A DNA stretch of 54,554 nt from Bacillus pseudomycoides (GCF_002551005.1 NZ_NVOY01000042.1:1-54554); one strand, 5' to 3'; positions 1 to 7,162 are shown, counted from the stretch's first letter. Notes: a model not told the origin generated them from the letters alone. Numbers and translations are program-made.

Positions 1-1
1 T

Positions 2-58
2 GACGTTAATCGTCCGTTAGATCGAAACGTTAGAAACCCCCACTTCCAGCTTTGGTAA
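2..58 (+). pseudogene. Possible C-terminal end of an IS200/IS605 TnpB-type protein (cut by window start)
   Basis: An open frame enters from the left edge and ends at TAA 56-58, reading DVNRPLDRNVRNPHFQLW. It runs straight into the hairpin at 38-68, which is how tnpB genes end in IS200/IS605 elements: the stop codon lies inside the right-end structure. Only 18 residues are visible, so the family call rests on arrangement and a remembered resemblance to TnpB tails. An unrelated gene with a terminator is the alternative. Confidence 0.35.
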
Positions 59-72
59 GTAGGGGAGTATTC
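36..72 (+). mobile_element. Putative IS200/IS605 right-end hairpin / omega-RNA 3' scaffold
   Basis: CCCCCACTT and AAGTAGGGG form an imperfect hairpin around a short loop and are followed by AGTATTCA. Subterminal hairpins of this kind mark the right ends of IS605-type elements, and they form the 3' scaffold of the TnpB guide RNA, whose guide is copied from the flanking DNA (here starting near position 73). No T-tract follows the stem, which argues against a simple terminator. Confidence 0.35.
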
Positions 73-183
73 ATAGTAACACTGGTGATACTATGTGACA
101 TAAATGTGCCTTCTTACATAACTTGATTTTACAATTTATAATGTAAGGAGAAGTTCAATTTTTAGTAAGCGGAGGAAATGAAT

Positions 184-1203
184 ATGAAAGCAGTTGGTTT
201 ATTAGAATATTTACCTATCGAAAATGAGGACAGTTTAATCGATATTGAATTACCACGTCCAATCCCAAAAGGAAGAGATATACTCGTAAAAATCCATGCT
301 ATTTCGGTTAATCCGGTTGATACAAAAGTTCGAGCACCAAAAGACAAGAAAGAAGAAGAGTATAAAATACTCGGATGGGATGCTAGCGGTGTTGTTGTAG
401 AGGTTGGAGAAGATTGTACTTTGTTTCAACCAGGTGATGAAGTATTCTATGCGGGAAGTATTATTAGACCAGGTACATATAGTGAATATCATCTAGTGGA
501 TGAGAGAATTGTTGGAGCGAAACCGAAAAATCTGTCTCATGCACAATCAGCTGCTATTCCTTTAACTGCGATTACAGCGTGGGAAGGTTTGTTTGAACGT
601 TTAGCAATTGACATTAATAATAAGGAAAAGAATAAACAGAAAAATATTTTAATCATTGGTGGTGCAGGTGGTGTAGGTTCTATTGCTATCCAACTAGCAA
701 AATGGGCTGGCCTTAACGTGATTACAACTGCTTCTCGAAAAGAAACGAGAGAATGGGTTGAAAGTTTCGGTGCTGATTATGTTATTAATCACCATGAATC
801 ATTTAAAGAACAATTATCGCAAATTGAAATAGATGAAGTTGATTATATTTTCTGCTTAAATAATACAGATCAACACTGGAATGGCATGGCAGAAGTAATA
901 AAGCCGCAAGGAAAAATTTGTTCGATTGTAGAAAATGAAAAACTGCTAGAGTTAGGGTTATTAAAAAGTAAAAGTGCTGCATTTGTTTGGGAATTCATGT
1001 TTACAAGAGCTATGTACCAAACGGAAGATATGATTAACCAGCATCTTTTGTTAAATCAAGTTAGTGAATTACTGGATCAAAAAGTGCTTAAGACGACTTT
1101 AAACAAGACGTTATCACCAATTCATGCGGCTAATATTAGAAAAGCGCATGAGATGATTGAAACAGGAAGTATGATTGGAAAGATAGTATTGGAAACATTT
1201 TAA
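184..1203 (+). CDS. Zinc-type alcohol dehydrogenase-like / quinone oxidoreductase (MDR family)
   Basis: This 339-residue medium-chain dehydrogenase/reductase probably reduces quinones or enones with NADPH in the cytosol. The N-terminal GroES-like half carries PGDEVFYAG. The Rossmann half starts with the nucleotide-binding motif IIGGAGGVGSIAIQLAKWAG near residues 153-171. The structural-zinc cysteines of true zinc alcohol dehydrogenases are absent, as is usual in this subfamily. I use ATG 184 rather than ATG 178 because GGAGG at 171-175 is only 2 nt from 178 but 8 nt from 184. The gene stands alone and ends at a hairpin at 1241. The natural substrate cannot be read from the sequence. Confidence 0.85.
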   Translation: MKAVGLLEYLPIENEDSLIDIELPRPIPKGRDILVKIHAISVNPVDTKVRAPKDKKEEEYKILGWDASGVVVEVGEDCTLFQPGDEVFYAGSIIRPGTYSEYHLVDERIVGAKPKNLSHAQSAAIPLTAITAWEGLFERLAIDINNKEKNKQKNILIIGGAGGVGSIAIQLAKWAGLNVITTASRKETREWVESFGADYVINHHESFKEQLSQIEIDEVDYIFCLNNTDQHWNGMAEVIKPQGKICSIVENEKLLELGLLKSKSAAFVWEFMFTRAMYQTEDMINQHLLLNQVSELLDQKVLKTTLNKTLSPIHAANIRKAHEMIETGSMIGKIVLETF

Positions 1204-1240
1204 AGGTATATAAATGAATACTTACGAGAGTGAGATATGA

Positions 1241-1279
1241 AGAATAGGGCTGTATGTAATACAGCTCTATTCTTATTTT
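1241..1279 (+). terminator. Rho-independent terminator of the oxidoreductase gene
   Basis: AGAATAGGGCTGTAT and ATACAGCTCTATTCT pair around a GTA loop, followed by TATTTTG. It lies 38 nt after the stop codon of the upstream gene. Confidence 0.8.
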
Positions 1280-1321
1280 GTGTAGGTTTGAAATACTGTT
1301 ATTAATATTGATAAATCAACA

Positions 1322-1362
1322 ACTATTTAATTTTCCATGGTAAATTAAATAGTTGTTTTATA
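1322..1362. terminator. AT-rich hairpin, probable terminator of the zinc-ribbon gene
   Basis: AACAACTATTTAATTT pairs with AAATTAAATAGTTGTT around the loop TCCATGGT, with a T-rich 3' side on the + strand. It lies between two convergent genes and could stop either transcript. Confidence 0.55.
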
Positions 1363-1425
1363 AAAAAGTTGGACTGATTTGTATTCCTTCTTCAACTAAC
1401 ATATTGACTAATTTAATATTCTGCT

Positions 1426-1620
1426 TTAAAAGATTTGTGGTTTTTCAACATATAAACCTAAAATATATCCACAATTCAAACAGAAATATGAAGATACTGG
1501 TGAAGATTGACTTTTTGGATTGTTATAGGAAAACATATGAACTACCCCGTTGCCTGCTCTTATAATCCCTTTCTCAATTTGATTACCATTACACTTAGGA
1601 CATACTTTCTCTTTCAACAT
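1426..1620 (-). CDS. Small zinc-ribbon protein
   Basis: A 64-residue protein with two metal-binding knuckles, CPKC at residues 8-11 and CLNCG near 47-51, so one zinc-ribbon fold spans the protein. Similar small zinc ribbons in Bacillus are annotated as nucleic-acid-binding or hypothetical. The start ATG (complement of 1618-1620) is preceded by GGGGTG at good spacing. It is transcribed towards the upstream oxidoreductase and isolated from other genes. Function unknown. Confidence 0.65.
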   Translation of the reverse strand: MLKEKVCPKCNGNQIEKGIIRAGNGVVHMFSYNNPKSQSSPVSSYFCLNCGYILGLYVEKPQIF

Positions 1621-1701
1621 TTTTCACCCCATTCTTTTATTCAAGTTCTATTTTTATTTATATTTTAACAAAAATTTAAAAAATGTTGCATGATGATAAT
1701 A

Positions 1702-1736
1702 ACCTTTAGCCATAATTACGACTAAAGGTTTTTTAG
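1702..1736 (+). terminator. Rho-independent terminator with no obvious upstream gene
   Basis: AACCTTTAG pairs with CTAAAGGTT, followed by TTTT. The nearest gene to the left (zinc ribbon) is on the opposite strand, so this may be a leftover of a lost gene or may insulate the micro-ORF downstream. Confidence 0.55.
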
Positions 1737-1779
1737 TATAAAAAATTAAACAAATATAAAATTACAAGGAGACAATTTT

Positions 1780-1881
1780 ATGGAAAATAATAAAAATGCA
1801 ATACTCGCTTTGATTGTTTTTGCTTTAGGTTTAGCATTTTTTGTTGGTGGCATGGTTCATTCATTATGGGGATCATTTTGA
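1780..1881 (+). CDS. Single-pass membrane microprotein (33 aa)
   Basis: The ORF starts MENNKNAILALIVFALG and ends VGGMVHSLWGSF. The short polar head is followed by one hydrophobic helix at about residues 8-26. AAGGAG at 1767-1772 lies 7 nt before the ATG, which supports translation. No family is recognised. Tiny membrane proteins of this kind are common in Bacillus, but a chance ORF cannot be excluded. Confidence 0.5.
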   Translation: MENNKNAILALIVFALGLAFFVGGMVHSLWGSF

Positions 1882-1992
1882 ATACTTAAATGTTTAAATT
1901 GTCGGCTTGAAACAAAGATGCATCGTTTAATGATTATCAAGACTAAAGGTGGAAATCTATTGATTTTAAAGGGATCTTACATATTAGATATG

Positions 1993-2132
1993 TATAATAT
2001 ATGGCCTTGACTTTGAACCTTGCAGGGTCGTGTTTCTTCTGGATAGGGAGCAGGTTACCTCAGCTCCAACACCTATCAAGGTTACACGACCCTTCTTCAA
2101 AGTAAAGGAACTGCTAACGCTCATATATTATA
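1993..2132. repeat. 140-bp nested inverted-repeat element (structured RNA or MITE-like)
   Basis: The outer 11-bp ends TATAATATATG (1993-2003) and CATATATTATA (2122-2132) are perfect inverted repeats. Inside them ACTTTGAA (2010-2017) pairs with TTCAAAGT (2096-2103), GGGTCGTGT (2025-2033) pairs with ACACGACCC (2084-2092), and an inner GGATAGG/CCTATC stem closes a loop. No ORF fits. The nested pairing suits a non-autonomous repeat such as a bcr-type element or a folded RNA. No target duplication is evident. Confidence 0.6.
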
Positions 2133-2189
2133 CGTAATGGCCATAATTAATTTGATCTGTTTAATGTTTAAAAGATGTTGAATTTTCAC

Positions 2190-2230
2190 TAAAAAGGCGT
2201 ACATGTTGAACATTATGTACGCCAATTTTT
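2190..2230. terminator. Bidirectional terminator
   Basis: GGCGTACAT (2196-2204) pairs with ATGTACGCC (2215-2223). A T-run follows on the + strand, and five A residues precede the stem (a T-run on the minus strand). It sits just below the stop of the minus-strand fragment ending at 2240. Confidence 0.7.
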
Positions 2231-2239
2231 TTAGTATAG

Positions 2240-2414
2240 TTAATTAGGGTACCGCCAGCATTTCGAAAAAAACACGCTAAGAGCATGCAAGATTTTATAC
2301 AGTTTTTCGACTAGTCCAGTAACAAACAAAAACCCTAAAACCCACGCCAGGATAGGAATGTATAAAAAATGAATAAAGTCATGGGAAAAGAAAAAGGTGG
2401 ATTCCTTGTGAGAG
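2240..2414 (-). pseudogene. Possible 3' fragment of a small membrane protein next to the IS
   Basis: The minus-strand frame contains IPILAWVLGFLFVTGLVEKL, a likely membrane helix, and ends at 2240 just before a minus-direction T-run terminator. It has no good native start codon; its reading enters from the IS end. With the IS removed, the frame continues only a few codons before a stop. It may be a decayed gene remnant or chance. No family recognised. Confidence 0.25.
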
Positions 2415-2482
2415 GAGGCCACTGAAAAAGCTTTCACTTTTTTTATGTATAATGGTTGTACTAATTCTAGGTGGTGTCTCGG

Positions 2483-3943
2483 ATGATTTCAAAACAACAA
2501 TCTCTTAACCTTAGCCCATTCATGGCGATTTACGATATCGTCGTGCCAAAAGATAATATGCTTCGTCAATTTAATGAAATGGTTGATTTTTCTTTTGTGT
2601 TAGAGGAATTAAAGGATAAATATTGTCTCGATAACGGTCGCAATGCAGTGCCTCCTGTTCGTATGTTCAAATATTTATTGTTAAAATCCATTTTTGATTT
2701 ATCTGATGTAGATGTTGTTGAACGCTCAAAATATGACATGTCTTTTAAATATTTCTTAGATATGGCACCAGAAGATATGGTAATCGATCCTAGTTCATTA
2801 ACGAAGTTTCGCAAGCTTCGTCTAAAAGATGTTGGATTACTTGACATGCTTATCAAAAAAACAGTGGAAATCGCATTAGAAAAGGACTTGATTCAAAGTA
2901 AATCTATTATTGTTGACGCTACGCATACAAAAGCACGATTCAATCAAAAATCGCCAAGAGAATTTTTAATGGAGAAATCAAAACTACTCCGCAAAGCGGT
3001 TTATCAAATCAATGAAGGAATGAAAGAAAAATTCCGTCCTAAAACAACGACGAATGACTTAGGTGACGAACTCGAATACTGCCAAAAAGTGATTGAAGTG
3101 ATTGAAAAAGAAGAAACTATTCGTGAATATCCAAGCGTGAAAGAAAAGCTCAACTATTTAAAAGAAATTGTAGAAGATCACCAAGAACACCTTCAATTTT
3201 CACAAGATCCTGATGCACGAATTGGACATAAAACAGCCGACTCCTCTTTCTTTGGATATAAAACACATATTGCGATGAACGAAGAACGTATGATTACAGC
3301 TGCGGTGATTACAACGGGTGAAAAAAGCGATGGAAAATACCTTCAAACATTGGTTGAAAAAAGTCGTGAAACAGGTATGAAAATCGATACAATTATTGGA
3401 GATACCGCTTATTCGGAGAAAGGGAATATTCAATATGCGCACGAACATAAATTACAATTAGTATCAAAATTAAATCCAAACATTACACAAGGTACACGTC
3501 AAAAAGAAGATGAATTTGAGTTTAACAAGGACGCTGGCATGTACGTGTGTAAAGCTGGACATATGGCTATTCGTAAAGCACGACACGGAAAGAAAAATAT
3601 AAGTAAAAATCAAAGAGATACCTATTACTTTGATATAGAAAAATGTAAACGATGCCCTTTCAAAGAAGGATGTTATAAAGAAGGTGCAAAATCAAAATCG
3701 TATTCAGTCACTATCTACTCAACAGAACATAGTAAACAAAAAAATTTTCAGGAAAGTGAGCTGTTCAAAGGAAAATCAAAAGAACGCTATAAAATTGAAG
3801 CTAAAAATAGTGAACTCAAATATAGACACGGGTATGATACGGCATCTTCCTGGGGTCTCATTGGCATGCAAATGCAAGGAGCGATGGCAATATTCGCTGT
3901 TAACTTAAAACGAATTATGACCTTATTAAAAGGAAAACAGTAA
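2483..3943 (+). CDS. IS1182-family DDE transposase
   Basis: A 486-residue transposase that cuts and joins the ends of its own element. The N-terminal region (MISKQQSLNLSPFMAIYDIV) and the layout match IS1182/IS5-like DDE transposases. Candidate catalytic acids lie in IIVDATHTKA (near residue 153), GDTAYS (near 307) and the late E-rich helix ERYKIEAKNSELK. A cysteine cluster CKRCPFKEGC lies at about residues 389-398. I use ATG 2483 rather than the in-frame GTG codons at 2471 and 2474, because GTG 2471 overlaps the only SD-like GGTGG. The gene is full length and open. A decayed 5' copy of the same element lies near 43.7 kb. Confidence 0.9.
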   Translation: MISKQQSLNLSPFMAIYDIVVPKDNMLRQFNEMVDFSFVLEELKDKYCLDNGRNAVPPVRMFKYLLLKSIFDLSDVDVVERSKYDMSFKYFLDMAPEDMVIDPSSLTKFRKLRLKDVGLLDMLIKKTVEIALEKDLIQSKSIIVDATHTKARFNQKSPREFLMEKSKLLRKAVYQINEGMKEKFRPKTTTNDLGDELEYCQKVIEVIEKEETIREYPSVKEKLNYLKEIVEDHQEHLQFSQDPDARIGHKTADSSFFGYKTHIAMNEERMITAAVITTGEKSDGKYLQTLVEKSRETGMKIDTIIGDTAYSEKGNIQYAHEHKLQLVSKLNPNITQGTRQKEDEFEFNKDAGMYVCKAGHMAIRKARHGKKNISKNQRDTYYFDIEKCKRCPFKEGCYKEGAKSKSYSVTIYSTEHSKQKNFQESELFKGKSKERYKIEAKNSELKYRHGYDTASSWGLIGMQMQGAMAIFAVNLKRIMTLLKGKQ

Positions 3944-3960
3944 CAAAAGTATAGAGAGAA

Positions 3961-4003
3961 AGGCGACCTTTCGTTCAAAACTGAACGAAAGGTCGCCTTT
4001 TTT
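3961..4003 (+). terminator. Strong terminator inside the IS, after the transposase
   Basis: AGGCGACCTTTCGTTCA pairs perfectly with TGAACGAAAGGTCGCCT around AAAC, followed by TTTTTG. The 17-bp stem is part of the mobile element, so the element carries its own terminator even though it landed in another one. Confidence 0.85.
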
Positions 4004-4287
4004 GTTTTACATATGTTTTATGAGATGAAAAACAGAAGGTTTTCAGTGGCCTCTGTGAGAGTAGGGACCGCCTTTTTCTTGCTACTGATAATAGGTGATT
4101 ATGTAAATTAGATTTGTATAGAATATCCATTCGAACCTTTGGATCTTCTTCAACTAACGGAGCAGTTTAGTTAAATAAGAAAGATAAGTTTTTTAATATG
4201 GAGAAAATATATTTAGCTTTATTTCTTAGAGGGAGTAAAGCTTTTAATTTATAATAAATCCAGTAAAGACATAAGAGGTATATACTA

Positions 4288-4395
4288 ATGAACAACACAT
4301 TTCTAGATTTATTCGGTGAGTTCATTGAAACAGAAGACGGCTTTTTACTTAAAAAGTTAATGAGTAAAGTAGTGAATAAGATAATCGAAAAATAA
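4288..4395 (+). CDS. Putative 35-aa small protein
   Basis: The ORF starts MNNTFLDLFGEFIETEDGF and ends MSKVVNKIIEK. It has an acidic front and a basic amphipathic tail. A weak AGAGGT ribosome binding site at 4274-4279 precedes it. The next ORF starts 14 nt after its stop with a better site. No family recognised. Translation is plausible but unproven. Confidence 0.35.
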   Translation: MNNTFLDLFGEFIETEDGFLLKKLMSKVVNKIIEK

Positions 4396-4408
4396 TGGAG
4401 GGATAGAA

Positions 4409-4528
4409 TTGCTATATTCACATGCACAACTGCTGGATGGGAATGATCAGCGGTGTAATCATTGTGAAAGAAGCATAGGAGGAAGTAAAAGCTCCATAAA
4501 GAAAATCGTCTATATCCAATGGAAATAG
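4409..4528 (+). CDS. Putative 39-aa small protein with a CNHC pair
   Basis: A TTG-initiated ORF (TTG 4409-4411) follows a good GGAGGG at 4397-4402. It reads LYSHAQLLDGNDQRCNHCER and ends KKIVYIQWK. The CxxC pair could bind metal, but there is no second pair, so this may be the remnant of a larger zinc-binding protein. It lies just upstream of the PadR promoter. Unrecognised. Confidence 0.3.
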   Translation: MLYSHAQLLDGNDQRCNHCERSIGGSKSSIKKIVYIQWK

Positions 4529-4557
4529 CTGGTTTTAAAAATATTTAGAAAATACAG

Positions 4558-4586
4558 TTGACACTCCAGTTACTCGGTGATAAAAT
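4558..4586 (+). promoter_or_regulatory. Sigma-A promoter of the padR cassette with overlapping operator
   Basis: TTGACA (4558-4563), a 17-nt spacer, then TAAAAT (4581-4586). TTACTCGGTGATA (4570-4582) overlaps the spacer and -10 and resembles TACTCTGTGATACTGAAT downstream, so a repressor bound here would block polymerase. Confidence 0.7.
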
Positions 4587-4594
4587 GTACTTGT

Positions 4595-4672
4595 AATGAG
4601 TGATACTGAATAGCGTGTCTTCTCAAAAGCTATTCAGTAAAAATTCGCCTTAGTACTCTGTGATACTGAATA
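4595..4672 (+). promoter_or_regulatory. Candidate PadR operators (repeated GTGATACTGAAT units)
   Basis: GAGTGATACTGAAT occurs near 4598-4611 and TACTCTGTGATACTGAAT near 4653-4670. A diverged version, CAGTACTAAGTAATACAG, lies at 5528-5545 before the ABC genes. PadR regulators normally repress their own operon, so these are good operator candidates. Assignment to this PadR is inference. Confidence 0.5.
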
Positions 4673-4712
4673 TAAGTCAGACAGAATAGAGGGGGGAGAG
4701 GAGGATCAAAAC

Positions 4713-5033
4713 ATGGAAAATTTAACTGAAATGCTGAAGGGTTCGCTGGAAGGTTGTGTGCTGGAAATCATCAGCCGCCGTGAAACCTATGGCTATGAGA
4801 TTACCCGCCACCTGAATGAGCTTGGGTTTACCGAAGTCGTGGAAGGGACGGTCTATACCATCCTCGTGCGATTAGAGAAGAAAAAACTTGTGAATATTGA
4901 AAAGAAACCGTCAGATATGGGGCCGCCTCGCAAGTTTTATTCACTAAATGAGGCTGGCCGCCAGGAGCTTAAATTGTTTTGGAAAAAATGGGAGTTTGTA
5001 TCATCAAAAATTAACGTCTTGAAGTCAAACTAG
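4713..5033 (+). CDS. PadR-family transcriptional repressor
   Basis: A 106-residue PadR winged-helix protein. The helix-turn-helix lies around residues 10-50 (VLEIISRRETYGYEITRHLN) and the wing around 55-80 (MGPPRKFYSLNEAGRQEL). It probably represses this operon until the substrate of the exporter binds. GGAGGATC lies just upstream of the ATG, and a consensus promoter with repeated operator-like units precedes it. PadR, DUF1048 and an ABC-2 exporter form a recurrent cassette in Firmicutes. Base composition here is richer in G+C than in the surrounding genes. Confidence 0.9.
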   Translation: MENLTEMLKGSLEGCVLEIISRRETYGYEITRHLNELGFTEVVEGTVYTILVRLEKKKLVNIEKKPSDMGPPRKFYSLNEAGRQELKLFWKKWEFVSSKINVLKSN

Positions 5034-5109
5034 CTTCATAAGATAAGATATTCCGTCCGATATTTTTGGGGTTTCTTGTTCTGCTTTATAAAAAAGGAGG
5101 AAAAATAAT

Positions 5110-5451
5110 ATGATGGAAATGTTCAAAAAATTGATTGGTGATAAAAAAGAGTACAAAATGATGATGGCACGAGTTGGAGCATTGCCAGAGGACTACCAGT
5201 TTGTGTTTAAAAAAATTCAAAACTACATGTGGAATTTCTCAGCGGGCAACGGGATGGATATGCTACACATACAGTATGAATTAATCGATTTGTTTGAAGC
5301 CGGCGCGGGGGAAGGTAGACAAGTGCTGGAAATCACTGGGGAGGACGTGGCATCCTTTGCTGACGAACTAGTGGCAAACGCTAAAACTTATGTCTCCAAG
5401 TATCGTGAAGATTTGAATCAAAGTATCATGAAGCGATTGAGAAAAAAATAA
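5110..5451 (+). CDS. DUF1048 family protein
   Basis: A 113-residue helical cytosolic protein matching the DUF1048 pattern (EDYQFVFKKIQNYMWNFS, then LIDLFEAGAGEGRQVLEITG). These proteins are nearly always encoded between a padR gene and an ABC-2 exporter; their biochemical role is not established. AAGGAGG at 5094-5100 is 9 nt before the ATG. The 76-nt leader resembles the one before the ABC ATPase (both contain TAGCTTC followed by TTTATAA and AAGGAGG), suggesting a duplicated expression unit. Confidence 0.8.
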   Translation: MMEMFKKLIGDKKEYKMMMARVGALPEDYQFVFKKIQNYMWNFSAGNGMDMLHIQYELIDLFEAGAGEGRQVLEITGEDVASFADELVANAKTYVSKYREDLNQSIMKRLRKK

Positions 5452-5499
5452 ATACAATAGATAATACTGACTGATTAGCTGGTTACAAATGTGAATTGC

Positions 5500-5560
5500 C
5501 GCCATCGCTATTCAGTTATATTTTCAACTCAGTACTAAGTAATACAGATTATCAGTAAGA
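5500..5560 (+). promoter_or_regulatory. Second copy of the padR-type control region
   Basis: GCTATTCAGT followed by CAGTACTAAGTAATACAG matches, with substitutions, the block at 4629-4670 before padR. The intergenic segment between the DUF1048 gene and the ABC ATPase therefore probably carries its own repressor site and promoter. Confidence 0.45.
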
Positions 5561-5622
5561 CTTAATAGAAGGGTGTAGGCAATCTAGCTTCGTAAAGCAC
5601 TTTTTATAAGGAGGAAAAAAGT

Positions 5623-6307
5623 ATGAGCGATGTAGTGATTTCTGTAAAAGGGTTAAAAAAATCTTTTAAAGATAAGGAAGTCTTAAAGGGGGTGGATTTT
5701 GAGGTGCAGCGTGGCGGGATTTTTGCACTGCTGGGCTCAAATGGAGCGGGCAAGACGACGACGGTCAACATCCTCTCGACGCTGATGAAGCCAGATGGCG
5801 GCGAAGTAGGTATTTGCGGCTTTGACGTCCAGCGTCAACCGGATCATGTTCGCCAAGTTGCGGGGAGTTTCCAATCCCGCTCAAGTCGCCGACAATCTGC
5901 TTGCAAGATTCAGCCTGACCGATGCGGCCAACCGCCGGGCGGACCAGTATTCCGGCGGGATGAAGCGCCGACTTGATATCGCCATGAGCCTAATCGGGAC
6001 GCTAGCAGTCATTTTTCTCGATGAACCGACGACAGGGCTTGACCCCGAAGCGCGGATTGAAGTCTGGGATACCGTCAAGGAGCTTGCCGGCGGCGGCACG
6101 ACTATCTTGCTGACGACCCAGTACCTGGAGGAAGCCGAACAACTGGCGGACCGTATCGCCATCCTGCATGGCGGAAAAATCATCACGACCGGTACCCTTA
6201 CCGAACTCAAAGAGATGTTCCCGCCAGCGAAAGTGGAGTACATCGAGAAGCAGCCGACATTGGAGGGAATTTTCCTCGCGATCATCGGCAAAAAGGAGGA
6301 GATGTAA
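5623..6307 (+). pseudogene. Broken DrrA-like ABC-2 exporter ATPase (internal deletion plus frameshift)
   Basis: Frame 1 encodes the start of an ABC ATPase with Walker A GSNGAGKTTT (residues 38-47) and continues to QPDHVRQV. The rest (KLRGVSNPAQVADNLL, signature YSGGMKRR, Walker B VIFLDEPTTGLDPE, H-loop replaced by TTQYLEEAEQL) is in another frame. At the junction CGCCAAGTTGCGGGGAGTTT both halves share AAGTT, as expected for a deletion between short repeats. About 70-75 nt, including the Q-loop (usually SLTGQ), seem lost. Ribosomal frameshifting could not restore the missing segment, so the ATPase is very likely dead. Confidence 0.85.
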
Positions 6308-7057
6308 ATGAAAAGCAAAACAGGGGTATTACTAGGCCGTTTAATGCGCAACATCATGCGCAGCCCGGATACGATTATCACAGTGGCGATTACGCCGATT
6401 ATGATGATGCTGCTGTTTGTCTACGTATTTGGCGGCGCCATAGAGACAGGAACGGATAACTACGTCAATTATTTATTGCCGGGAATCTTGCTGATGGCTA
6501 TCGCATCCGGCGTCGCTTACACTTCCGTGCGGCTGTTTACGGATGTAAAGAGCGGGCTGATGGCGCGTTTCATTACCATGCCCATCAAGCGCTCGTCGGT
6601 ATTGTGGGCTCACGTGTTGACCTCGCTTATTTCCAATGCGCTTACTGTCGTGGTGGTTATCCTCGTCGCGCTCTTGATGGGCTTCCGTTCCAGCGCTGAT
6701 ATCCTGGATTGGCTCGCGGTAGCTGGGATACTCGGGCTGTTTACGCTGGCGCTGACATGGCTAGCGGTCATTCCTGGATTGACAGCGAGATCTATGGAAG
6801 GGGCGACAGCCTACTCGTACCCGCTGATTTTCCTGCCGTTTATCAGTTCGGCCTTTGTCCCCACCGAAACCATGCCTAAAATTGTCCGTGCGTTCGCTGA
6901 GAACCAGCCCGTGACTTCAATCGTGAATGCGATTCGTGCTCTCTTGTACGAAGGGTCTGTTGGCAACGGTATCTGGATTGCGCTTGCTTGGTGCGTCGGC
7001 ATCATGATCATCGCTTACTTCTTCGCCAGTAAAGCATTTAAACGCCAGTTGGGATAA
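6308..7057 (+). CDS. ABC-2 type exporter permease (DrrB-like)
   Basis: A 249-residue integral membrane protein with about six helices (for example ITPIMMMLLFVYVFGGAI, then ALTVVVVILVALLMGF), the usual size for daunorubicin-resistance-type permeases. It starts directly after the stop of the ATPase (TAA 6305-6307, ATG 6308) with AAGGAGG in the end of the upstream frame. It would normally pair with the ATPase, which is broken here, so the exporter is probably non-functional unless another ATPase substitutes. G+C content is visibly above that of flanking genes, suggesting acquisition from a GC-richer Firmicute. Confidence 0.85.
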   Translation: MKSKTGVLLGRLMRNIMRSPDTIITVAITPIMMMLLFVYVFGGAIETGTDNYVNYLLPGILLMAIASGVAYTSVRLFTDVKSGLMARFITMPIKRSSVLWAHVLTSLISNALTVVVVILVALLMGFRSSADILDWLAVAGILGLFTLALTWLAVIPGLTARSMEGATAYSYPLIFLPFISSAFVPTETMPKIVRAFAENQPVTSIVNAIRALLYEGSVGNGIWIALAWCVGIMIIAYFFASKAFKRQLG

Positions 7058-7162
7058 GTACACCATCGGTTCGGTGTCTCGTGGCAACTAAATCTTCCAA
7101 AATAAAATATATGTTTAGAAAAATTTTCCTTACTTTAATTATTTGTCATGTTCTCAGGGTAA

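Larger units (their letters stand above)
2415..4053 (+). mobile_element. Complete IS1182-family insertion sequence with 8-bp target duplication
   Basis: The 1639-bp element has terminal inverted repeats sharing GAGGCCACTGAAAA (left 2415-2428; right, reverse complement, ending at 4053). It is flanked on both sides by TGTGAGAG (2407-2414 and 4054-4061). It encodes one intact transposase. Rejoining the flanks restores a hairpin with arms AAGAAAAAGG and CCTTTTTCTT, so the insertion is in the loop of a terminator-like palindrome. Intact ends, ORF and duplication indicate a recent insertion. Confidence 0.9.

Noticed and set aside
250-492. Minus-strand open frame opposite the oxidoreductase gene
   Set aside because: It is fully contained in a convincing gene, has no ribosome binding site and no family motif.
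2250-2265. GGGTACCGCC, reminiscent of a T-box element
   Set aside because: The T-box core needs GGTGGTACCGCG with specifier and antiterminator structures. None is present and no aminoacyl-tRNA or amino-acid gene follows.
5881-6381. Long minus-strand frame opposite the broken ATPase gene
   Set aside because: Its length is a by-product of the higher GC content. It has low-complexity serine/proline composition and no start signal.
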